Assembly: GCA_029062865.1 (NCBI GenBank)
Contig: JAIDPG010000385.1
Span: 13,683-19,677, forward strand
Length of the DNA stretch: 5,995 nt
DNA from: Oscillospiraceae bacterium
GTDB taxonomy: Bacteria > Bacillota > Clostridia > Oscillospirales > Ruminococcaceae
Direction of reading: 5' to 3'
In this document: in pieces, positions 1 through 5,622 of the stretch
How the letters are laid out: each line of letters opens with the position of its first letter
Position numbering within the stretch: position 1 is the first letter of the stretch
Position numbers and translations under genes: made by a program
The notes under the pieces: generated by a model
Seen by the model: the letters and a program-made list of their open reading frames with translations, nothing else
What the model was told of the DNA's origin: nothing
Database searches by the model: none

Positions 1-1932
1 ATCGTCGACAGCCGCAAGAATACCGATTACCCGATTAAATCCCTGCTGGACGACGATGAGAAGCTTGAGATCCCCGCTGACGAAATCTCTATGGATTCCG
101 ACGCCGCGGAAGAAAAATCGCCGCTTCTCGCTCACCAGACCGCGGCAAGGGAGACTGTCGAGGTTACGCCCGATATGACGTACAAAATCACCGACTTCCC
201 CGACAAGGTTGCGAGCATGAACGCGCCGAAGCCCGGACAGGAGCCGGCGGCAAAGGCTCCGACCGTTGGCGAGAACGAGGATATGACCTACCGTATCACC
301 GACAAGCTTCCGACGGTTGAAAAGCAAGCGCCCACTGCGACAATCGAGCTCGAACCCGATCCCATTGAGGACGTTTACGGCAAGGGCGTGCGCAAGCTCC
401 CGGCTATTCCGATAGGGAAGAGCGTCAACGGCAGATTTACGAACCTCAACATCAGCGGCAACATCACGTATATTTGCGGAAACCGCGGCGACGATCGCAA
501 GACAATTTCCGACCGCATTATTACGCAGATCACGGCCTGCACTCACCCCGATGACGTGGAGCTTTGGCTGTTCGACTGCGGCGACGGCGAGTTTATGAGA
601 TACGCCGACGACCCCGCTGCGCACATTAAATATCTCGTGTTCGACACTGGCGCGGATTCCTCGACGGACTTCGCCGAGGTAGTAGCTGCGGAATTGGATC
701 GCCGCGTTGAGGCGTTCGCCGAAAACGGCTGGAGCGATGCTTCAGACATTCCCGCGGATGTGCTTATGCCGCGCATTTTGGTCGCGGTGAACGCGTTCCC
801 TCGTTTTGCCGAGAACATAGTCGGCACGACAAAATATTTCGGCAGAAACCACAACAACAAGCTTTCAAAGCTCTTTAAGGGCTGCGGCGGCTATGGAATT
901 CACTTCCTGCTTATCGGCGACGAGTTCTCCGACGGCGGCGAGCGCCCGAGCTGCCTTGACGGCGTGACGATAAACTGCGCGATCGCCGTTTCGGGCAGAG
1001 ACCGCGGTATCAGCAGCTTGTTCAGTGACATCAAGCTTTACGATAACGAAGTGGAGTCGCTGAGAAAGATACCGTCCGGCTGCGCGTTTGTGGCAGAGGC
1101 TGACAGCTCTAACGGGCTCACGCTTGTAAGACTCGGCGGCGAAAACGCAAAGAACGAGCACTCTTACACCGAAGCGGCGGAGTATTCTGATAACCTTGAG
1201 GAATTTGTTGGCAAGAGCCCGTTCATCGGCGACAGAAAAGCCGCGAGCAGATTCGACGACCGCCGTGATTACCGCGCTGAGCAGATCAAGAACCGCGACG
1301 ATGGCGAGTGCCTGCTGTTCCTCGGCGAGCCGTGCAGATTTATGGGCGAATATCCCGTGCGCTTGTTCGACGACTTCGGCGAGAACCTGCTTACTATCGC
1401 GCCCGCGCGTGAAAAGGGCAGCGCCGCGCTTATGGTAAAGGCTGCGCTGCGCTCGCTTCAGGAGCAGGGAATTGTCGTAGAAATTCTCGCGTGCAGAAGC
1501 AACCCCGTTTACTCCGAGCTTCATAGAAGCGGCGAGCTTGACGGTCTTGAGGTGTTCGAGGGCGGAAAGGCGGAAGCGCGTATTAAGGAGCTCGCGGATA
1601 TGCTGGACAGCGGCAAGCGCCCCAACGTGTTCGAGATCGTTCTCGGCGGTGATTTGCTGATGGCTTCCATGAGCGCGAGCGACCAGCTTTCCGTTTTGAA
1701 GCGCGCGCTTGTTAAGGGTCCGCGCGACGGAGCGCACTTTATGTTCATTTCGGGAAGCGTAGCCGCAACAGAGGCGGATTTTCTCCTGCTGTTCAGGCAT
1801 AAGCTCGTATTCGCGTGCCCGTACAACGAGGCGGAAAAGCTCCTCCGCGACCCGAACTGCGACCTCCCCGAAAACGCGTTCAGACTTTCAAACGACTACG
1901 ACGAGCTCACGATTTTGCCGTACTCGATGTAA
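1..1932 (+). CDS. FtsK/SpoIIIE-type (EssC-like) protein with degenerate ATPase modules, 5' partial
   Basis: The frame is open from base 1, so the true start lies upstream and the Met at base 91 is probably internal. Residues below are counted from that Met. Residues 1-100 form an acidic, Pro/Ala-rich linker carrying the motif DMTY(K/R)ITD twice. Residues 105-350 follow the layout of an FtsK domain: a lead-in PIGKSVNGRF, the P-loop position, an ELWLFDCGDGEF strand, HIKYLVFDTGA, and PRILVAVNAF at the Walker B position. Residues 405-613 look like a second, more divergent module (NLLTIAPAREKG at the P-loop position, FEIVLGGDLL at Walker B). EssC of type VII secretion carries tandem FtsK modules of this kind near its C-terminus, and the last ones can be degenerate. 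Here neither module keeps GK(S/T) or the acidic Walker B residues, so this part probably has a structural, regulatory or substrate-binding role. An active module could lie upstream. The FtsK-fold call is fairly firm; the link to type VII secretion is inference. Confidence 0.72.
   Translation: MVDSRKNTDYPIKSLLDDDEKLEIPADEISMDSDAAEEKSPLLAHQTAARETVEVTPDMTYKITDFPDKVASMNAPKPGQEPAAKAPTVGENEDMTYRITDKLPTVEKQAPTATIELEPDPIEDVYGKGVRKLPAIPIGKSVNGRFTNLNISGNITYICGNRGDDRKTISDRIITQITACTHPDDVELWLFDCGDGEFMRYADDPAAHIKYLVFDTGADSSTDFAEVVAAELDRRVEAFAENGWSDASDIPADVLMPRILVAVNAFPRFAENIVGTTKYFGRNHNNKLSKLFKGCGGYGIHFLLIGDEFSDGGERPSCLDGVTINCAIAVSGRDRGISSLFSDIKLYDNEVESLRKIPSGCAFVAEADSSNGLTLVRLGGENAKNEHSYTEAAEYSDNLEEFVGKSPFIGDRKAASRFDDRRDYRAEQIKNRDDGECLLFLGEPCRFMGEYPVRLFDDFGENLLTIAPAREKGSAALMVKAALRSLQEQGIVVEILACRSNPVYSELHRSGELDGLEVFEGGKAEARIKELADMLDSGKRPNVFEIVLGGDLLMASMSASDQLSVLKRALVKGPRDGAHFMFISGSVAATEADFLLLFRHKLVFACPYNEAEKLLRDPNCDLPENAFRLSNDYDELTILPYSM
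172..303 (+). repeat. Duplicated linker motif DMTY(K/R)ITD
   Basis: The peptide DMTYKITD is encoded at 172-195 and DMTYRITD at 280-303, 108 bases apart, inside the low-complexity linker of the FtsK-like protein. Seven of eight residues are identical while the flanking linker is dissimilar. This suggests two copies of a short binding motif rather than a recent tandem duplication. The partner is unknown. Confidence 0.6.
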
Positions 1933-1954
1933 ATTTTATTTATCCTGAAAATGT

Positions 1955-1973
1955 TTCCCGTTTGTTTCGGGAA
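1955..1973 (+). other. Small hairpin after the FtsK-like gene
   Basis: TTCCCG (1955-1960) and CGGGAA (1968-1973) form a 6-bp stem around a T-rich 7-base loop, 22 bases after the stop codon. No T-run follows. It lies just before a stronger hairpin and may form one structured region with it. Confidence 0.35.
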
Positions 1974-1992
1974 CTCGGCTGTAAATCAACCC

Positions 1993-2024
1993 GCGGTTTC
2001 CCCGCTGCAGGCGGGGAAATCCGC
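1993..2024 (+). terminator. Strong GC-rich hairpin between the FtsK-like and HPt genes
   Basis: GCGG (1993-1996) plus TTTCCCCGC (1997-2005) pairs with GCGGGGAAA (2011-2019) plus CCGC (2021-2024). This gives 13 bp with a single bulged T at 2020 and a 5-base loop. It is the most stable-looking structure in the 156-bp gap. The bases after it (AAATAC) are not a T-run, so it is not a classical intrinsic terminator on the + strand. It could limit read-through, protect the 3' end of the upstream mRNA, or sit in the leader of the HPt gene. Confidence 0.4.
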
Positions 2025-2075
2025 AAATACAGCAGTGTTCCACGCTTTTCGGGGAATATTCACGGATAAAAAACC

Positions 2076-2081
2076 AGGAGG
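2076..2081 (+). promoter_or_regulatory. Ribosome binding site of the HPt gene
   Basis: AGGAGG lies 7 bases before the ATG at 2089. It fixes this start over the in-frame ATG at 1951, which has no comparable site and whose extension would be translated through both hairpins. Confidence 0.85.
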
Positions 2082-2088
2082 ATCTGTT

Positions 2089-2439
2089 ATGACTTTGATT
2101 GAAGAAATGAAGGCTCTCGGCGCGGACACGGAGGACGCTCTCGGGAGATTTATGGGAAACGAGGGTCTGTATGAGAGAATGCTCAAAAAGCTCCCGAAGG
2201 TTATCGAGGAAACGCCGGTTATGAGCTTCGCGAAGTCGGGCGACTACGAAACCGCGACCTCAAACGCCCACGCGCTGAAGGGCGTTACGGGAAACCTCTC
2301 GCTGACGCCGCTTTACTCGAATTACACGACGATAGTCGATCTTTACCGCATGGGAAAGCCCGACGAAGCGACCGCGCTTCTCGGCGAGACAATGGAGCTT
2401 CAACAGAGGTTTGTTGAAGCTATTGCAAAATACATTTAA
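2089..2439 (+). CDS. Stand-alone histidine phosphotransfer (HPt) domain protein
   Basis: This 116-aa soluble protein is about the size of a single HPt domain, a four-helix bundle that carries phosphate between a hybrid kinase receiver and a final response regulator. The signature is NAHALKGVTGNLSL at residues 59-72. His61 (codon 2269-2271) is the expected phosphorylation site, and it is followed by the usual Lys-Gly and a small/hydrophobic helix face. Residues 1-45 and 80-116 are predicted helical. No kinase or receiver domain is fused to it. It sits 156 bp after the FtsK-like gene and 122 bp before a REC-HD-GYP response regulator, its most likely partner by position. The start is set by the AGGAGG site 7 bases upstream. 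The HPt call is strong; the partner assignment is inferred from adjacency. Confidence 0.88.
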   Translation: MTLIEEMKALGADTEDALGRFMGNEGLYERMLKKLPKVIEETPVMSFAKSGDYETATSNAHALKGVTGNLSLTPLYSNYTTIVDLYRMGKPDEATALLGETMELQQRFVEAIAKYI

Positions 2440-2448
2440 ATAAGGCAT

Positions 2449-2498
2449 TGATTTGATGGCGTTTTTCTCCGCCGAGTGCGGGAAAAACACATAAATCA
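2449..2498 (+). other. Extended hairpin between the HPt and REC-HD-GYP genes
   Basis: The inner stem GTTTTTC (2461-2467) plus CCGC (2469-2472) pairs with GCGG (2478-2481) plus GAAAAAC (2482-2488), with one bulged T and a 5-base loop. The outer arms TGATTT (2449-2454) and AAATCA (2493-2498) can extend it. It starts 10 bases after the HPt stop. No T-run follows on either strand, so it may be a processing or mRNA-stability element, or a weak terminator. A smaller inverted repeat AAATGC/GCATTT (2515-2520/2529-2534) lies between it and the next start codon. Confidence 0.45.
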
Positions 2499-2550
2499 TA
2501 CTTTGAAATAAAGGAAATGCTTAATTACGCATTTTACTAAATCGTTTTTG

Positions 2551-2556
2551 AAGGTG
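2551..2556 (+). promoter_or_regulatory. Ribosome binding site supporting a GTG start
   Basis: AAGGTG, part of GAAGGTGAT, lies 5 bases before GTG at 2562. It supports GTG as the start of the REC-HD-GYP gene. The translation from there begins with the expected first beta strand of a receiver domain (MKNTILIVDD), so no upstream extension is needed. Confidence 0.7.
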
Positions 2557-2561
2557 ATAAC

Positions 2562-3608
2562 GTGAAAAATACGATTTTGATCGTCGACGACCAGGAAATC
2601 AACCGAGTGATTTTAAAGGAGCTTTTCAAGGACGAGTACAACACCGTCGAAGCCGAAAACGGCGAGCAGGCTCTGAAAATAATCAGCTCGGACAACAGCA
2701 TCGTCGCGATTATGCTAGATCTCATAATGCCCGTAATGGACGGAATGTCCGTCCTTATTGAGCTGAACCGAAGCGGGAAAATCTATCATACGCCCGTGTT
2801 CATCATCACCGCGGCTGACAATATGCAGCTGCTTTCCAGCGCGTACAGCCTCGGCGCGGTTGATATTATTTCAAAGCCGTTTCGTATGTGCTTTATCAAG
2901 TCGCGTATTCAGAACATCATCGAGCTTTACCGCCACAGAAACGAGCTTGTCGACGTGGTGAACGATAAGGTAGCAAAGCTCGAAAAGCTCAACGACAAGA
3001 TGGTTGAGGTTCTGGCGACGCTTATCGAGTTCCGCGACAATGAAAGCGGCGAGCACGTAAAGCGCATCCGCGATATTACAACGCGAATTCTCACGGCGAT
3101 AAGTGACGAGTACCCCGAGTATTATCTCGAGAAGAAGGCGATAGACAAAATCGGCATGGCATCGGTACTTCACGACATCGGCAAAATCGCGATCCCGGAC
3201 AGAATACTCAAAAAGCCCGGGCGTCTCGATCCCGAGGAGTTCGAGATTATGAAGATCCATACGGTGAGAGGCTGTGATGTTTTGGCGGAGTTCCCCGAAG
3301 ATATTATGGACGAGGAGGTCTATCGATACAGCTACGATATATGCCGCCACCACCACGAGCGCTGGGACGGCAGCGGCTATCCCGACGGCTTGAAGGGCGA
3401 CGAAATTCCTATCTGGTCGCAGGCAGTCGCGGTCGCCGACGTGTTTGACGCGCTGACATCGATACGAATTTACAAGGATGCCTACGACTACGACACCGCG
3501 ATAAAGATGATAAACGACGGCGAGTGCGGTATGATGAACCCCAAGGTTCTTAAAGTCTTTAACAATATCGTCGGAGATATTATTAAGTCGCGACAGGGAA
3601 GCGAATAA
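2562..3608 (+). CDS. Response regulator with REC and HD-GYP domains (c-di-GMP phosphodiesterase, RpfG-like)
   Basis: This 348-aa cytoplasmic response regulator starts at GTG. Residues 4-120 are a complete REC domain: acidic pair D9-D10, phosphoacceptor D53 in MLDLIMPVMDG, T83, and K105 in SKPF. A helical, probably coiled-coil linker spans about 120-150. The HD-GYP domain spans about 150-340. It has E161 and H165, HDIGK at 204-208, H233, HHERWDGSGYP at 264-274, and D293 in VADVFDALTS. By comparison with characterised HD-GYP enzymes, all expected metal ligands are present, including the Glu linked to trinuclear metal sites. It should hydrolyse c-di-GMP to pGpG and/or GMP when activated by phosphorylation. 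The usual RPYK-type motif after DALTS reads RIYK, a minor variation. It lies 122 bp after the HPt gene, a plausible phosphodonor. No membrane segment is seen. Confidence 0.93.
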   Translation: MKNTILIVDDQEINRVILKELFKDEYNTVEAENGEQALKIISSDNSIVAIMLDLIMPVMDGMSVLIELNRSGKIYHTPVFIITAADNMQLLSSAYSLGAVDIISKPFRMCFIKSRIQNIIELYRHRNELVDVVNDKVAKLEKLNDKMVEVLATLIEFRDNESGEHVKRIRDITTRILTAISDEYPEYYLEKKAIDKIGMASVLHDIGKIAIPDRILKKPGRLDPEEFEIMKIHTVRGCDVLAEFPEDIMDEEVYRYSYDICRHHHERWDGSGYPDGLKGDEIPIWSQAVAVADVFDALTSIRIYKDAYDYDTAIKMINDGECGMMNPKVLKVFNNIVGDIIKSRQGSE

Positions 3609-3630
3609 TCCACTGCATCAAAAAAGTCCC

Positions 3631-3750
3631 CCGCTTTAGTTGGGTAGCGATACAGAAGTTTTTCAAATCGTTACAGACAAGCGGCGGTATATGCACCCCC
3701 ATTGCTATTACAACAGCAATGGGGATATAGTATTGTAATATGTGTAGCAA
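3631..3750. other. Structure-rich intergenic region at the convergent junction
   Basis: This is the core of a 275-bp gap (3609-3883) with no convincing gene. A nested hairpin is visible: CCGCTT (3631-3636) with AAGCGG (3679-3684), enclosing GTAGCGAT (3644-3651) with ATCGTTAC (3667-3674), which pairs over 8 positions with one G-T wobble as RNA. Next comes the perfect hairpin at 3697-3724. Its loop segment (3706-3713) is complementary to TTGTAATA at 3733-3740, allowing a pseudoknot. Alternatively TTGCTA (3702-3707) can pair with TAGCAA (3745-3750) and TTACAA (3708-3713) with TTGTAA (3733-3738). It could be a small RNA, stacked 3'-UTR structures or a mobile-element end. Confidence 0.4.
3697..3724 (+). 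terminator. Perfect 10-bp hairpin downstream of the REC-HD-GYP gene
   Basis: CCCCATTGCT (3697-3706) and AGCAATGGGG (3715-3724) pair perfectly around an 8-base loop, 88 bases after the stop codon of the response regulator. The following bases (ATATAGTATTGT) are AT-rich but not a T-run, so a terminator role is possible rather than clear. It may instead be part of a larger RNA fold. Confidence 0.4.
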
Positions 3751-3836
3751 ATCCAAGTTTGATAAATCTTACAACACAAACGGGGAAGAGCGGTGCAGAA
3801 GCATTCCAAATGGTTAAACAGATAGGCGTAATATGA

Positions 3837-3872
3837 ATAAACACGGCAGTGATAAATCGCCGCCGTGTTTAT
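3837..3872 (-). terminator. Terminator of the minus-strand operon, possibly bidirectional
   Basis: ATAAACACGGC (3837-3847) and GCCGTGTTTAT (3862-3872) form a perfect 11-bp stem with a 14-base loop, starting 11 bases beyond the stop codon of the last minus-strand gene. Read leftward, the 3' arm ends in TGTTTAT followed by TCATATT. Read rightward, it ends in TGTTTAT followed by a T-rich stretch. The position between converging units suggests it stops transcription from both sides. Confidence 0.65.
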
Positions 3873-3883
3873 AGTTTGCTTTG

Positions 3884-4678
3884 TTATATGTTTTTCACCT
3901 TCTTTTTTGAAGTCGTACCTCCGCTCAACTTTAATTCATGTAGTTTTTTCATATAGTTAAACGCCAAGTCTCGTATTTCGGAACTGTCAAGGAATTCCAA
4001 AGCAGTTACAGCCGCATAATGATTTAGGTATTTTTTGCACTCACGGAAATATTCTGTAATACCCTCTGAACCGTCAAGCTCATTTTTGAAATCCTTTATT
4101 GCAAGAAGAACACCTTTCATTCGTTCGGGATTCATTCTGTTTAAGGTATCCATAACATCGGTACATATTGTTTGATTTGTCAACAGAACTTCCGTTAAGG
4201 CGTAAGGGTTAGAGTTGCTTTCGTCGTATGTGAGATACCCATACCACCAAAGTCTTGACAAAGCATTATCATTAAGCAGACTTCCCGGGGTTGTTACAAA
4301 AAACCTATTTTTAATTGTATTCTCCCGTGTCTCTTGCAGCCAACGATCTCTTATGTATTTTTGATATTCGGGAACAGCGTGACATAAATAAGTCCACATG
4401 TACTTGTTTGAGGCTTGCAACGGAGTGAGATTTTTGAACGCACCATAGATCAAGCGGGTATTAACCAGATCCTCCGATGTTTTTTGTGTGTCATCCTTTT
4501 TGCCGGGTGTATATGCAGGCGTGAACTTGCCGACCTCGACAATTGACATCTTATAATAATCGGTTCCGCTGAAATACTCGGGTAGCCATTCCTCATCGGA
4601 CAAATATTTATCTGCATTTGCGGCTATATCAGCGAACAATTTCTCGTACCCTTCTTCGGTAAAAAATCCCAACAGCAT
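3884..4678 (-). CDS. DUF6339-like protein, last gene of the minus-strand cassette
   Basis: A 264-aa, probably soluble and mostly helical protein. The central part, residues 70-165, is the most family-like: LVNTRLIYGAFKNLTPLQAS (71-90), then MWTYLCH (94-100), a YIRDRW segment (108-113), and NALSRLWWYGYLTYD (138-152). From memory this pattern matches DUF6339, a bacterial family of unknown function; no search could be run. Residues 165-250 are helical, and the C-terminus is a basic tail (SKKKVKNI). No nuclease, methylase or ATPase motif is visible. The ATG shares its A with the TGA of the preceding gene, and AGGAGGT lies 8 bases upstream, so the two genes are translationally coupled. The gene ends just before a strong hairpin. 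If the DUF6339 call is right, its function is still unestablished; association with DNA-targeting or defence operons is an inference. Confidence 0.72.
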   Translation of the reverse strand: MLLGFFTEEGYEKLFADIAANADKYLSDEEWLPEYFSGTDYYKMSIVEVGKFTPAYTPGKKDDTQKTSEDLVNTRLIYGAFKNLTPLQASNKYMWTYLCHAVPEYQKYIRDRWLQETRENTIKNRFFVTTPGSLLNDNALSRLWWYGYLTYDESNSNPYALTEVLLTNQTICTDVMDTLNRMNPERMKGVLLAIKDFKNELDGSEGITEYFRECKKYLNHYAAVTALEFLDSSEIRDLAFNYMKKLHELKLSGGTTSKKKVKNI

Positions 4679-5622
4679 CAGTCGATACCTCCTATCATCT
4701 GAGTTTCCCCATTGTTTATCTCATCATCAAGAACCTCTTTAAGCCGTCCCAAAGCGTCAAGTGCGATATTTCCCAACAAAGTATTTGCCAAAGCGGTCGG
4801 CGATTCGTCGCAGCTTTTTAAATCATAACCTTTAGATTCGGCTTGCCGCTCAATGGCTCTGAACCATCTTTTATCGGAAAAATCCGCATATCCGTCCACA
4901 TCGATATTTTGATAACAGCTCACAACATACCCGATTGCTTCGACAAGAACGGGATAAACGATTATTCCCGTGACGTATCGCCTAAGCGCGCCGTTGTTGA
5001 AGTCTTTTAATGTGTAATAAAGATTGTAAAGCTCGCTTTTTAGGTTGATAACAATCTTGTCGGGATAATCCAAATCGTCAAAATTAGGTTCCGCATAACC
5101 GGTCAGTTCATCGTTTCTATTGATAAGAAATATGGATTCAATGGGCTTTTCCAATTCGGAAGTGTCGATATAAACGGTTCTGCTGTCCTCTGTTGCGAGA
5201 ATATCGCCCTTTCTGATCTCAAAGGTCGAAGAACCGAAATAAAGGTCGTTAAACTCGCCTTTGCACTGAAATTTATCCATATCCTTGGACGCAACAATAC
5301 AGCACGATACCTCCATTTTGTCAACAACCGCAAATTTCGGAACTTTAACTGTCAGTTCGCAGACATCGGCAGCAAACCCAAACAGGCGACTATACGAAGC
5401 GGCGCTGCTTTTTACTTTCACAACAACGGAAGCATCCCCGGTTTTTACCAAATCGGAAATACCTTTACACACTAAAACATATTTTATTTGAAAGATGATG
5501 TTTTCATTGTCAACAACAATTTTATCCTCATCAAAATCGGTATAAAATTTGCAGCTTTCAATGTAATCGTCTCTCCCCGAAGCAAGGACGGGATTCGGGA
5601 ATTCGTACTTTTCGGACTTCAT
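4678..5622 (-). CDS. Unrecognised 314-aa protein with beta-rich N-terminus and helical C-terminus
   Basis: I do not recognise a named family. Residues 5-150 are beta-rich: YEFPNPVLASGRDDY at the N-terminus, alternating hydrophobic strands (IIFQIKYVLVC, ASVVVKVKSS, CELTVKVPKF), then a conserved-looking FEIRKGDILA at 134-143. Residues 160-205 are a further mixed segment. Residues 210-305 look helical, with YPVLVEAIGYVVS (223-235), a KRWFRAIERQ segment (251-260) and a leucine-rich helix near 280-300. There is no signal peptide or convincing membrane segment, and no Walker, HNH, PD-(D/E)XK or SAM-binding motif that I can identify. The start codon overlaps the previous gene's stop (ATGA) and has GGAGGTG 8 bases upstream. 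The architecture would suit a structural or adaptor subunit working with its two neighbours, but this is inferred only from the operon. Confidence 0.82.
   Translation of the reverse strand: MKSEKYEFPNPVLASGRDDYIESCKFYTDFDEDKIVVDNENIIFQIKYVLVCKGISDLVKTGDASVVVKVKSSAASYSRLFGFAADVCELTVKVPKFAVVDKMEVSCCIVASKDMDKFQCKGEFNDLYFGSSTFEIRKGDILATEDSRTVYIDTSELEKPIESIFLINRNDELTGYAEPNFDDLDYPDKIVINLKSELYNLYYTLKDFNNGALRRYVTGIIVYPVLVEAIGYVVSCYQNIDVDGYADFSDKRWFRAIERQAESKGYDLKSCDESPTALANTLLGNIALDALGRLKEVLDDEINNGETQMIGGID
4687..4693 (-). promoter_or_regulatory. Ribosome binding site of the DUF6339-like gene
   Basis: AGGAGGT on the minus strand lies 8 bases before the ATG at 4678, inside the end of the preceding gene. 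It fixes the start and suggests high, coupled translation. Confidence 0.85.

Noticed and set aside
865..1800. Long antisense open frame of 311 codons opposite the FtsK-like gene
   Set aside because: It mirrors the GC-rich codon pattern of the sense gene, has low-complexity Ala/Arg/Leu composition and no domain pattern, while the sense frame has a clear FtsK layout.
1815..2069. 84-codon + strand open frame overlapping the end of the FtsK-like gene
   Set aside because: Arg/Pro-rich out-of-frame translation of a GC-rich coding end, with no ribosome binding site and continuing through the hairpins.
1951..2088. N-terminal extension of the HPt protein from an in-frame ATG at 1951
   Set aside because: The extension runs through two hairpins, lacks a ribosome binding site and adds no HPt-like sequence. 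AGGAGG sits correctly before the ATG at 2089.
1933..2088. c-di-GMP or other riboswitch upstream of the signalling genes
   Set aside because: Hairpins are present but none of the conserved riboswitch core sequences that I know could be matched here or in 2440-2561.
2503..2531. Possible promoter with TTGAAA at 2503-2508 before the REC-HD-GYP gene
   Set aside because: At a 17-base spacing the -10 position reads TACGCA, a poor match to TATAAT, so it was not called.
2871..3356. 161-codon antisense frame within the REC-HD-GYP gene
   Set aside because: The sense strand encodes a complete, motif-intact enzyme; the antisense frame is a shadow.
3740..3817. Small ORF of 25 codons starting at ATG 3740 in the gap
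   Set aside because: No ribosome binding site, very short, overlaps the predicted structured region and has no recognisable peptide features.
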